64,000 nt of DNA, from positions 62,001-126,000 of the forward strand of contig JAGHIE010000011.1 of assembly GCA_017887325.1 (NCBI GenBank), written 5' to 3'. Positions 35,722 to 44,225 of the stretch are shown in pieces (positions within the stretch are counted from its first letter, which is position 1; each line of letters starts with the position of its first letter). The stretch comes from Oscillospiraceae bacterium. Its GTDB lineage: Bacteria; Bacillota; Clostridia; Oscillospirales; Ruminococcaceae. The notes under the pieces are model-generated. The model had not been told where the DNA came from and ran no database searches. It saw only the letters and a list, made by a program, of their open reading frames with translations. Both the position numbers and the translations under genes were made by a program.

Positions 35722-36606
35722 TTAGCTCCTTAAATTTTTGTTTTGTTGTATGAATTTGCTAGGTGATATTGAATTGTATTTTTTGAATATTGTAGAAAAA
35801 TAACTTATATTATCAAAACCTAAATCAAGAGCTACTTGTGTAATAGAATTATTTTGCAGTAATAATTTTTTAGCAATACTCATCTTTTTTTGGTTTATAT
35901 AATTTCTTGGAGATATACCAAGATGATTTTTAAATTTTTGCTTAAATTGAGATAATGATAAGCCACAATTTTTTGCAACATCTTCAAGTTTAATATCATC
36001 ATAAATATTATTATCTATAAATATCAAACTTTTTTTAATATCTTCTTGTATTATATATGTTTTTTTGTTAGAAAACTCTATTAATAAATTTAAAAAAATA
36101 ACTATATAAGAAGAAATTAAAATTGGATTTGGTTCAAAAATTGCATTGTTAAAAGCTTTGATTAATACTTGTTTAATTTCTTTATTATCAGTGGAAATTA
36201 AATGTGTATCAATTTGATTAAGTTTTTCAATCAATGATTTGGCACTATTAAAATCTAAATTTAAAAACTCATTTGGATTAGAGATATCAAGTTGAAACCA
36301 ATAAATCTCATTCATAGTAATTGGAATATTATTTGTACTATGAATTTCATTAGGTCTTGATATAAATATATCTCCACCTTTAGCTTTGTAATCAGTAGAG
36401 TCACAAAAAAATGGAATATATCCATTAACTATAAATGTAAATTCAAAACAATTTTCATGATAGTGAGAAACTAATGGATATTTAGCATTTTTTATTTTAT
36501 CAGTACCAAAAATCCTAAGAGCTGGAATTTTAAGTTCGTTATAAGTAAATACTTTTCTATGTTCAGAAAAATAATAATCATCAATCCAATTAATAGCTTT
36601 ATTCAT
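35722..36606 (-). CDS. AraC-family transcriptional regulator
   Basis: A 294-residue regulator. The N-terminal half is a cupin-like sensor (HYHENCFEFTFIVNGYIPFF, GGDIFISRPNEIHS) and the C-terminal about 100 residues hold the double helix-turn-helix (IKLEDVAKNCGLSLSQFKQKFK, then ITQVALDLGFDNISYFSTIFKKY). ATG at 36604-36606 is chosen; the upstream GTG at 36615 is part of the AGGTG binding site. It is followed directly by PnuC on one transcript, so it may sense a nicotinamide-type or related compound, though such sensor domains usually bind sugars. Confidence 0.9.
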   Translation of the reverse strand: MNKAINWIDDYYFSEHRKVFTYNELKIPALRIFGTDKIKNAKYPLVSHYHENCFEFTFIVNGYIPFFCDSTDYKAKGGDIFISRPNEIHSTNNIPITMNEIYWFQLDISNPNEFLNLDFNSAKSLIEKLNQIDTHLISTDNKEIKQVLIKAFNNAIFEPNPILISSYIVIFLNLLIEFSNKKTYIIQEDIKKSLIFIDNNIYDDIKLEDVAKNCGLSLSQFKQKFKNHLGISPRNYINQKKMSIAKKLLLQNNSITQVALDLGFDNISYFSTIFKKYNSISPSKFIQQNKNLRS

Positions 36607-36757
36607 AAAAAACACCTAACAGATATTTTTAATATTGTATTATAAACAATATTAAAAATAATATAAAATTAAAAATTACAATAATTATTATAATATATAA
36701 TTTTCAGTTTGCAACATTTTTTTATGAAAAAAACAAATTTATAATAAGTTATGTTTA

Positions 36758-36799
36758 TTATATATAGTTTTAAATACAAATGTTTAAAACTATATATAA
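36758..36799 (-). terminator. Hairpin after the YibE/F gene
   Basis: A 17-bp perfect stem (TTATATATAGTTTTAAA and complement) with an eight-base loop abuts the YibE/F stop codon. It has no clear T-run on the minus strand, so termination may be weak. Confidence 0.6.
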
Positions 36800-37942
36800 T
36801 TATTCCTTGTTTTTATTTTTAGTGAGGAAAAATCCTGATACAAGTGCTGTAAAAGGAGCAACAGAAACTAATCCAAAACTACCAACAATTGTATCAACAA
36901 TTTCAGCAGAAACATGTTTATAATTCAAAATATGGTCAATAGGTGTTCCTTGTGCCATAAATACCATTAATAGTGTAATATAACTACCTGAATAAGCTAT
37001 TAACAAAGTTGTTGCCATTGTACCCATTGTTGCACGACCAACATTCATTCCTGATTTTGTAGCTTCTTTCCAAGATATATCAGGTTTTTTGTCTACAACT
37101 TCAGCAATAGCAGAAGTTATATCAACAGCTAAATCCATCATAGCACCAGAAGCGCCTATAAATATGCTACTCATAAAAATAGCTGTTAAATCCAAGTTTT
37201 GATATCCACTATAAAGTAGTGACTCAGAATCTGGCATAACAGCACCATGTATTTTAAATAAATCTGTAAATAAAATACCTAAGATACAAGAGGTAAATAT
37301 TCCTAATAGTGAACCTAATGAAGCTGTAATAGTTTTTTTATCGAATCCATATACAAAAAATATTATTATTATGGTTATAGCTACTGTTATGATAATACCA
37401 ACCCATATAGGAGAATAACCTTTTAAATAAGCAGGTACAAGTATTTTCCAAATAGTTAATATTGTAATAGCAAAAGAAAAAATTGCTAAAACACCATTTT
37501 TTCCAGCAACTATAATTAAGAAAATTGCAAATATTGCAATTAAGATAACTTCTTTATCAAGTCTATAATGGTCTGACATAACAACGGATGATATCTCATC
37601 ACCACTAAAGCTAATAGTAACAAAAGCTTCATCACCAACTTTATATATTTTATCTTTCTCTAAAGATCCACTTAAAAAGTTTACTCCTGTAATTTCTTCA
37701 CCTTTAAGGTCACCATTTTTAACCACTAAAGTACAAGTTTGTTCTCCAGATTGTATGACACCTGAAGTTTTTATTGCTGAATTATTAACTTCAACTACTT
37801 CACATATTGCTCGTTCTACACCTTTATAAATCAAAGCGTCCTCATAGCCAGTTGGTATGGCTATGAGGATAGCTGTGATAACAAGTCCAATAATCATTAT
37901 AAGTAGTGTAGATTTTTGTTTTGAAAAAAATACACTTTTCAT
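36800..37942 (-). CDS. YibE/F family membrane protein
   Basis: A 380-residue protein with an N-terminal helix, a small extracytoplasmic beta domain (about 35-125), then seven or so membrane segments. LFKIHGAVMPDSESLLYSGYQNLDLTAIFMSSIFIGASGAMMDLAVDI-type sequence (about 225-275) marks the YibE/F family. Its ATG follows the phosphatase stop directly (TAAATG). Function is unknown in the family. Co-transcription with a Pho-box-controlled alkaline phosphatase points to a part in phosphate or organic phosphate handling. Confidence 0.85.
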   Translation of the reverse strand: MKSVFFSKQKSTLLIMIIGLVITAILIAIPTGYEDALIYKGVERAICEVVEVNNSAIKTSGVIQSGEQTCTLVVKNGDLKGEEITGVNFLSGSLEKDKIYKVGDEAFVTISFSGDEISSVVMSDHYRLDKEVILIAIFAIFLIIVAGKNGVLAIFSFAITILTIWKILVPAYLKGYSPIWVGIIITVAITIIIIFFVYGFDKKTITASLGSLLGIFTSCILGILFTDLFKIHGAVMPDSESLLYSGYQNLDLTAIFMSSIFIGASGAMMDLAVDITSAIAEVVDKKPDISWKEATKSGMNVGRATMGTMATTLLIAYSGSYITLLMVFMAQGTPIDHILNYKHVSAEIVDTIVGSFGLVSVAPFTALVSGFFLTKNKNKE

Positions 37943-39538
37943 TTATTTTACTCCTGTTAATTCTGCCATTTTATCAAAAATATCTGTATTATCATAATAA
38001 CCTTTAAATAATTCTTGTCCAGCACCTTGTGCGAATACTTCAACAGGAAGACCTGTGTGAGCATAAGAACTAAAGTTTACACCACTCTTATTATTTAGAA
38101 TGTGAGTGATAGTAACAGTTAATGGTTCATAACTACCATATTTAATATACTCATCTTGACCAAATTCTTCTTCTTCACCAGTTCTAGACATTGTTGTGTT
38201 GTAAGCTTCTTTTAGTTTATCATATTCATATTGAGTCATTACAAGAGCACCATCGTTTTCAGATTCAGGATGTAAGTTTGCGTTATCTTTTTGTTGTGTT
38301 TTATCAGATGAATCAGTTGGAGCTTTTAATCCAAATAATTCTGTTACATCTTTCATTACTGTGTCAAAATCTGTCTTGTTTTCTTTATATTTTGATACGT
38401 AATCAGAATCATATTTTGCATAAGATATTTTTTGATTATTAAAGTTAGTTAAAAATGTATCATAGTCTGTTCCAGCAAAACCAATTGATAAACCACCAGT
38501 TTCATGGTCACCTGTAACTAAGATTAATGTTTCATCTGGATGTTCATTATAAAATTCAACAGCTTCAGCTACAGCTTCATCTAATGCAATAGTATCGCTA
38601 ATTGTAGCAGTAGCATCATTTGCGTGACATGCCCAGTCGATTTTTCCACCTTCAACCATCATAAAGAAGCCTTTATCATTGTCTAACATTTCAATACCTT
38701 TATCAACATAATTTGCTAAAGACCATTGACCTTCTTGTAAATCCATATCATAAGACATTGCATCTGCGTCTGCTAAATGTTCATCGATAACAATAACTTT
38801 TCCGTCATCTGATTTTAAAGCTTCTGCTTCTTTTTGTGTTTTAACTACTTTATATCCTTTTTCTTTTGCTAATTCATAAAGATCTTTTTGATCTTCTTTA
38901 TCACCAGTTGGGCTTATTAAAGCACCACCTGCAAAATAATCAAAGTTACTATCTATTAATTCTTGTCCAATTTCGTAGTAGTTTCCTCTTGATTCTTGAT
39001 GAGCATAGAATGCAGCAGGTGTTGCATGGTTTATATTAACACTTGAAATAACACCGATTTTATAATCTTTTTGGTCTTTTAATTTTTCAGCGATTGTTTC
39101 ATATTCTGTACTAAAATCTTCACTAACATTAATACTACCGCTCCAAGTTTTATGTCCTGTTGCAATAGATGTTGCTGTTGAAGCTGAGTCTGGTGCAAAA
39201 GATGTACTGTCAAATGTTTGAGCAGAACCAGAAACTGGGAATTTCATCATATTTAAATTATTTTCACTAGAAAGAATTGTTTTTTCTTCACCTTCTACTT
39301 CAACTTTTTTAGCATTACCAGAGTTATTTGCGCTAACAAAGTAATTTGTTAACTGAACTTGAGGATAACTCATACCGTCACCTATAAATAAAAATACATA
39401 TTTAGGTTTTTTTGTAACTTCATCAGATACACTTGTATCATTTGATGCTTCAGATTTTGGTTTGTCATTGGAACAACCAACAAACATACTCATAGCTAAC
39501 ATAGATGCCATTAATGTACATAGAATTCGTTTTTTCAT
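37943..39538 (-). CDS. Alkaline phosphatase, lipoprotein
   Basis: A 531-residue exported phosphatase with signal peptide and lipobox (MSMFVGC). The catalytic serine lies in PDSASTATSIATG, metal ligands in LFIGDGMS, MMVEGGKIDWACHANDA and VTGDHETGG, and a C-terminal HTGLPVEVFAQGAG completes the site. It frees phosphate from organic esters at the cell surface. A PhoP-box-like pair of repeats lies about 75 bases upstream. First gene of a two-gene operon with the YibE/F protein. Confidence 0.93.
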   Translation of the reverse strand: MKKRILCTLMASMLAMSMFVGCSNDKPKSEASNDTSVSDEVTKKPKYVFLFIGDGMSYPQVQLTNYFVSANNSGNAKKVEVEGEEKTILSSENNLNMMKFPVSGSAQTFDSTSFAPDSASTATSIATGHKTWSGSINVSEDFSTEYETIAEKLKDQKDYKIGVISSVNINHATPAAFYAHQESRGNYYEIGQELIDSNFDYFAGGALISPTGDKEDQKDLYELAKEKGYKVVKTQKEAEALKSDDGKVIVIDEHLADADAMSYDMDLQEGQWSLANYVDKGIEMLDNDKGFFMMVEGGKIDWACHANDATATISDTIALDEAVAEAVEFYNEHPDETLILVTGDHETGGLSIGFAGTDYDTFLTNFNNQKISYAKYDSDYVSKYKENKTDFDTVMKDVTELFGLKAPTDSSDKTQQKDNANLHPESENDGALVMTQYEYDKLKEAYNTTMSRTGEEEEFGQDEYIKYGSYEPLTVTITHILNNKSGVNFSSYAHTGLPVEVFAQGAGQELFKGYYDNTDIFDKMAELTGVK

Positions 39539-39596
39539 AATTTTTATAACCCCTTTAACATTTAGTTCTATTTCATTTTATATTATGAAAGTAAAA

Positions 39597-39629
39597 TTTA
39601 TAATCTAATAAGTGTAAAACAAAAGTAAA
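39597..39629 (-). promoter_or_regulatory. PhoP-box-like repeats and -10 of the alkaline phosphatase operon
   Basis: On the minus strand TTTACT (39624-39629), TTTGT, TTTACA (39613-39618), then 10 bases and TATAAA (39597-39602). Hexamers, 11-bp period, spacer and distance to the -10 nearly copy those before phnX (TTTACA, TTTGT, TTTACT, 9 bases, TATAAG). Confidence 0.6.
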
Positions 39630-39655
39630 AAGAATGAATAAAATAATAAATAATT

Positions 39656-39689
39656 AAAACACTTAATTCATTTTAGAATTAAGTGTTTT
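39656..39689. terminator. Orphan terminator-like hairpin
   Basis: AAAACACTTAATTC pairs perfectly with GAATTAAGTGTTTT around a six-base loop. On the plus strand a TTTTCTTATT tail follows. It lies upstream of both divergent genes, so it ends no known gene. It may terminate a short RNA or leaders of either gene. Confidence 0.5.
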
Positions 39690-39867
39690 CTTATTCAGTG
39701 AGAACGAATATATTTATTTGTAAAAATTAATAATTGTTTTTATAAATTTAAATAAAATGTATAATATATGACTATTTTTTTGAAATTTACTAATTAACAC
39801 AAATTTATCAAAATTAGGTGATAGACTTTATTATGTTGCAACAAATATATAATTTTGGGAGGTAAAT

Positions 39868-41394
39868 ATGTATATTTTTAAAAACTCACTAAAAAGTATT
39901 ATAAGAAATAAAACTAGAAATATTCTTATTTTTGTTTTGGTATTATTGATAGCCATATCTGCTTGTATAGCTTTAAGCATAAAAAATAGTGCAGATTTAG
40001 CTAGAGAAACAATGTCAAATTCGTTAAGTATTACAGCACAAATAAATACAAATAGGCAAAAAATTATGGGGGAACAGCCTAACTTAGAAGATAAATCACA
40101 AATGAAAGATATGCTTTCTCAAAGACTTTCAATAGATGAATTAAAAAATTATGCAACATCAGAGTATGTTGATAATTTTTATTATACATGTTCTGTTTCA
40201 TTAAATTCATCATCAGATATGGAAGTATACGAAACTACAAATTCAAATGTTCCAGAATTTGGTGGAAAAGAAATGGGTGGACCTAGAGGTGGAATGCAAA
40301 ATCAAGGGGATATTTCAATAGTAGGATATAATTCACATGATGGTATGACAACTTTTATTGATGGTGAAAATGTAATATCTGATGGTAGTGTTTTTGATGA
40401 GGGTAGTACTGATAATTCTTGTGTAATAAGCTATGAATTAGCTACACTCAATGATTTTTCAGTGGGTGATACAATAACTTTATCAAATCCAAACAAAGAA
40501 ACAGAAACATATAAATTTATAATCAGTGGTATTTTTAAAAATGAAACAAGTGATGTTTATGCTAATCAAATATATACAAGTTATGAGTCATTAAAAAATA
40601 TTATAGATAGTTCTAGTGAAAATGCAGAAGAAATAGAAAATGATATGGGAATGACTATGTCTACTGCTTTAATGGATACAACAAATGGATTTTTTGTTTT
40701 TTCTAATATAGATAATTATGAAAATTTCTGTAAAGATGTAGAAACAATGGGATTAGATACAGATACATATACTGTTTCTTCAAGTGATGTGAATGCTTTT
40801 GAACAAAGTTTATTGCCATTAAATAATTTAAGTAAATTTACAATGATATTTTTTGTAGTAATTTTAATTATTGGTGCACTTATTTTAATAGTATTTAATA
40901 TTTTTTCAATAAGAGAGAAAAAGTATGAAATAGGAGTTTTAACAGCTATTGGTATGAAAAAATCAAAAGTAGCTACACAATTTTTATTAGAGATTTTTAT
41001 AGTAACAATGTGTGCTATTTTAGCAGGTACAGCAATTGGTGCGTTAGCATCTAAACCAGTTGGAAATTATTTATTAGATGAACAAATTCAATCTATTCAA
41101 ACAGATATGCAAAATCAAAATAAAAACTTTGGTGGAAATTTCCAAGGTACTCCTCCTAGCATGGGTGGAGATATGCCTGATGATAATAAAGCACCTAATT
41201 CAGAAAATGGAGCTCCTGAAAACCCTGGTGTAGCAGGAAATAATTATATAACTGATATAGATACAACAACGGATATTTCTGTTTTATTATCACTAATGGG
41301 TATGTCTTTAATTTTAACATTATTGTCTGGAAGTGTTGGTATTATTTCTATATTAAAATATGACCCATTGAAAATTTTAAGTAATAGAACTTAA
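39868..41394 (+). CDS. MacB/FtsX-like ABC transporter permease
   Basis: A 508-residue permease with the MacB topology: one N-terminal helix (about 15-37), a long extracytoplasmic domain, then three helices from about 320 on, with the cytoplasmic FSIREKKYEIGVLTAIGMKKSKV loop typical of FtsX-like proteins. Two low-complexity Gly/Met/Pro-rich inserts stand out, at about 131-147 and 415-453. It forms a complex with the ATPase encoded 13 bases downstream. Such pairs export peptides or act as mechanotransmission or resistance modules. The substrate is unknown. Confidence 0.88.
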   Translation: MYIFKNSLKSIIRNKTRNILIFVLVLLIAISACIALSIKNSADLARETMSNSLSITAQINTNRQKIMGEQPNLEDKSQMKDMLSQRLSIDELKNYATSEYVDNFYYTCSVSLNSSSDMEVYETTNSNVPEFGGKEMGGPRGGMQNQGDISIVGYNSHDGMTTFIDGENVISDGSVFDEGSTDNSCVISYELATLNDFSVGDTITLSNPNKETETYKFIISGIFKNETSDVYANQIYTSYESLKNIIDSSSENAEEIENDMGMTMSTALMDTTNGFFVFSNIDNYENFCKDVETMGLDTDTYTVSSSDVNAFEQSLLPLNNLSKFTMIFFVVILIIGALILIVFNIFSIREKKYEIGVLTAIGMKKSKVATQFLLEIFIVTMCAILAGTAIGALASKPVGNYLLDEQIQSIQTDMQNQNKNFGGNFQGTPPSMGGDMPDDNKAPNSENGAPENPGVAGNNYITDIDTTTDISVLLSLMGMSLILTLLSGSVGIISILKYDPLKILSNRT

Positions 41395-41407
41395 TGGAGG
41401 TGTGGAT

Positions 41408-42061
41408 ATGAGCATAATTAAAATGGAAAATATAAGTTATACATATGATAAAAAGAAGAATATTATTTCAAATTTAAGTTATGAATTTGAAAAAGGATTG
41501 GTATATTCAATAGTTGGAAAATCTAGTGCTGGTAAAACTACTTTATTATCAATGTTATCTGGTTTGGCAAAACCAACTAATGGAGAAATTTTCTACAATG
41601 ATTTATCTTTATCAAAGATTAATCAGTTTGATTATAGAAGCAAATATGTTGGCGTAATATTTCAAAGCTACAATCTTCTACCTCATCTAACAGCTGAAGA
41701 AAATGTAATTTTATCAATGGATATTAGTGGTAAAAAAATAGAAAATAAAAAACAAGTTGCATTAGAACTTTTAAAATCTGTGGGATTAAATGAAGATATT
41801 GCAAAAAGAAAGATTTTAAAATTATCTGGTGGTGAACAACAAAGAGTTGCAATTGCAAGAACACTTAGTTTTGACCCAGATGTAATTTTAGCTGATGAAC
41901 CTACCGGAAATTTAGACCAAGATACAGAAAATGCTATTATGAATATTTTTATAGATTTAGCAAAACAAAAAAATAAATGTGTAATTTTAGTTACACATTC
42001 GCCTAAAGTAGCATCTATGTCAGATGTAAAATATGAATTAAAAAAATCAGATATTCAATAA
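41408..42061 (+). CDS. ABC transporter ATP-binding protein (LolD/MacB type)
   Basis: A 217-residue ATPase with Walker A VGKSSAGKTT, Q-loop VIFQSYNLLPHLTAEENV, signature LSGGEQQRVAIARTL, Walker B VILADEPTGNLDQ and the H-loop THSPKVA. The motif LADEPTGNLD is usual for MacB-type partners. ATG 41408 is preferred to GTG 41402, which lies inside the GGAGGTG site. It forms a transporter with the preceding permease; strong terminator follows. Confidence 0.93.
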   Translation: MSIIKMENISYTYDKKKNIISNLSYEFEKGLVYSIVGKSSAGKTTLLSMLSGLAKPTNGEIFYNDLSLSKINQFDYRSKYVGVIFQSYNLLPHLTAEENVILSMDISGKKIENKKQVALELLKSVGLNEDIAKRKILKLSGGEQQRVAIARTLSFDPDVILADEPTGNLDQDTENAIMNIFIDLAKQKNKCVILVTHSPKVASMSDVKYELKKSDIQ

Positions 42062-42062
42062 T

Positions 42063-42099
42063 AAAAAAGCAATTCCTAAATTTGGGAATTGCTTTTTTA
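42063..42099 (+). terminator. Terminator after the MacB-like operon
   Basis: AAAAAAGCAATTCC and its complement around a seven- to eight-base loop, ending in a T-run. Confidence 0.92.
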
Positions 42100-42171
42100 T
42101 TATTGTTTTTTATTAAACATTTATTATATGGGGACAAATTTTAAGCCAAGGGTAAAATTTTTAGGCAACTT

Positions 42172-42244
42172 AAAAAAGTCAACCTTAACTAAAATTAGTC
42201 CCATTGAAACAAATTTTTGTGACTGTTATACTAAAAACAGAAAG
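42172..42244 (+). promoter_or_regulatory. Glycan-regulon promoter A: conserved upstream element plus TTGAAA-17-TATACT
   Basis: TTGAAA (42204-42209), 17 bases, TATACT (42227-42232). The 32 bases just before the -35 box (AAAAAAGTCAACCTTA at its start) match 29 of 32 bases of the element before the sulfatase-fucose operon at 54970-55001, and the bases after the -10 also match, while the spacer does not. The upstream position suits an activator. Confidence 0.75.
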
Positions 42245-42274
42245 AAACAGAGGAAATTAAGGAGGTTATTCACT

Positions 42275-43228
42275 ATGGCAAATAAGAAAAATATTAAATG
42301 TATGTCTGGTGATAAAAAAAGTTTTTTTGAAACATTTAAAAAAAGTTTGCCTTTAACTTTAATGGCATTACCAGCATTAATAGTTATTATACTATTTAAA
42401 TATTTACCTTTGGCAGGATTATTATTAGCATTTAAACGATTTAATGTTAGACAGGGAATATTTGGAAGTATGTTTGTAGGATTTGATAACTTTAAGTTCT
42501 TATTCCAAACATCAGATGCATGGGTGATTACAAGAAATACTATTTTATATAATGGATTATTTATATTATTAGATGTTGTTTTAGCAGTATCAATAGCGAT
42601 AGGCTTGAATGAGTTATTAAACAAGCGAAGAGCTAAAATATATCAAACAATATTTATGGCACCATATTTTCTTTCATGGGTAGTTGTTTCATTTATGGCT
42701 TATTCTTTGTTTAGTGTAGATAATGGATTATTTAATCATTTATTATCATTTTTAGGATTACCTGAAGTAAACTGGTATTCAGCAACAGGAAAATGGCCAT
42801 TTATTTTGACATTCTTCCAAATTTGGAAAACAGTAGGATATTCAACTGTTATGTATTTAAGTTCTTTAACAGCAATATCAAATGATTACTATGAAGCTGC
42901 AATAATAGATGGTGCAACTAAATGGCAACAAATAAAAAATATAACAATACCTTGTTTGAAACCGATGATGATTGTATTAGTTATACTAGCTATAGGAAGA
43001 ATTTTCTATGCAGACTTTGGTTTATTCTATCAACTACCAAGAGATTCAGGACCACTTTATCCAGCAACTCAAGTAATAGATACTTATGTATATAGAGCAT
43101 TAAAAGAAACTGGAAATGTTGGAATGGCATCAGCAGCAGGTTTATATCAATCAGTAGTAGGATTTATACTAGTTGTTGGAGCAAACTTAGTTGTAAGAAA
43201 AATAGAACCTGATAGTGCATTATTCTAA
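42275..43228 (+). CDS. ABC sugar transporter permease (LplB/UgpA type)
   Basis: A 317-residue permease with six helices and the EAA loop EAAIIDGATKWQQIKNITIPCLKP. ATG 42275 has AAGGAGG 8 bases upstream; the longer upstream frame (from 42089) runs through promoter and terminator and is not coding. It belongs to the group of importers (with DUF3502-like binding proteins) that carry oligosaccharides. First gene of the importer operon. The ATPase is not encoded here, so a shared MsmK-type ATPase elsewhere is expected. Confidence 0.93.
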   Translation: MANKKNIKCMSGDKKSFFETFKKSLPLTLMALPALIVIILFKYLPLAGLLLAFKRFNVRQGIFGSMFVGFDNFKFLFQTSDAWVITRNTILYNGLFILLDVVLAVSIAIGLNELLNKRRAKIYQTIFMAPYFLSWVVVSFMAYSLFSVDNGLFNHLLSFLGLPEVNWYSATGKWPFILTFFQIWKTVGYSTVMYLSSLTAISNDYYEAAIIDGATKWQQIKNITIPCLKPMMIVLVILAIGRIFYADFGLFYQLPRDSGPLYPATQVIDTYVYRALKETGNVGMASAAGLYQSVVGFILVVGANLVVRKIEPDSALF

Positions 43229-43245
43229 GGATGGTGAGTAAGATA

Positions 43246-44184
43246 ATGAGCAGATTTTTTGGTAGGAAAGCAAAAGATGAATTTAATGATGATTTAAAAA
43301 TAAATAAAATATCCAAAAAAGCAAATGGTATATTGAATGGTTTATTTGGAATATGGGTTTTAATTTGTATATTACCATTATTATTAGTTGTAATAGTTTC
43401 TTTTAGTAGTGAACAAAGTATATTTGAAAATGGATATAGCTTTTTTCCATCAGAGTGGAGTTTAGATGCATATAACTTTTTCTTTAGATTAGGTGACCAA
43501 TTAGTAAGATCATATGGAATAACAATATTTGTAACAGTATTTGGTACATTATTTAGTATGTTTATTACAGCAATGTTTGCTTATGTACTTAGTAGAAGTG
43601 ATTATGCTTATAATAAGATATTTACATTCTTAATGTTATTTACAATGTTGTTTAATGGTGGTATAGTAGCTAATTATATGGTTAATACACAAATCCTTGG
43701 TTTAGGTGATAGTATTAACGCTTTGATATTTCCAATGTCAATAAATGCATTTTATGTAATTGTTTTAAGAACATTTTATAAAAGCATACCTATGGAAATT
43801 ATAGAAGCAGCAAGAATTGATGGATGTAGTGAAGCTAGAACATTTTTCCAAATTGTTGCACCATTGTCAAAACCTGGTTTAGCAACAATAGGTATGTTTA
43901 CATTAATTGCATATTGGAATGATTGGTTTTTGGGAATGTTATATATTGTTGACCAAAAGAAATACCCAGTACAAACTTTATTATGGAGTATGCAAAACAG
44001 TTTAGAGTTTATGAAACAATCATCAGTTAATGCTTTAGAGTATTCTGAAATGGCTAAAAATGCACCAACAGATAGTGGTAGAATGGCATTAACAGTATTA
44101 GTTGTATTACCAATATTACTAGCATATCCATATTTCCAAAAATATTTTGTAAAAGGCTTAACAGTAGGCGGAGTAAAAGGATAA
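43246..44184 (+). CDS. ABC sugar transporter permease (LplC/UgpE type)
   Basis: A 312-residue permease partner with six helices and the EAA loop EAARIDGCSEARTFFQIVAPLSKPGL; the end VKGLTVGGVKG is typical of the LplC/YtcP group. ATG 43246 is chosen because GGTGAG lies 7 bases before it; ATG 43231 directly abuts the AAGG site. It follows the first permease after 17 bases. Confidence 0.92.
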   Translation: MSRFFGRKAKDEFNDDLKINKISKKANGILNGLFGIWVLICILPLLLVVIVSFSSEQSIFENGYSFFPSEWSLDAYNFFFRLGDQLVRSYGITIFVTVFGTLFSMFITAMFAYVLSRSDYAYNKIFTFLMLFTMLFNGGIVANYMVNTQILGLGDSINALIFPMSINAFYVIVLRTFYKSIPMEIIEAARIDGCSEARTFFQIVAPLSKPGLATIGMFTLIAYWNDWFLGMLYIVDQKKYPVQTLLWSMQNSLEFMKQSSVNALEYSEMAKNAPTDSGRMALTVLVVLPILLAYPYFQKYFVKGLTVGGVKG

Positions 44185-44225
44185 ACTGACTACTAAAAAT
44201 AAAAAATAAAGAAGGGAATGTTTTT

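Larger units (their letters stand above)
39539..39867. other. Intergenic region between divergent phosphatase and ABC genes
   Basis: This 329-base gap has no convincing gene. It holds the phosphatase promoter region with PhoP-like repeats, an orphan hairpin at 39656-39689, a TATAAT at 39760-39765 with only a poorly spaced TTGTTT upstream, and a TGTTGCAACA palindrome at 39834-39843 just before the ABC permease gene. Confidence 0.6.

Noticed and set aside
38191-38442. 83-codon plus-strand frame inside the alkaline phosphatase gene
   Set aside because: It is a shadow of a well-supported minus-strand gene, with no motif or binding site.
42089-42274. A 62-residue N-terminal extension of the first sugar permease
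   Set aside because: It would be translated from within a terminator and through the promoter; a strong AAGGAGG precedes ATG 42275.
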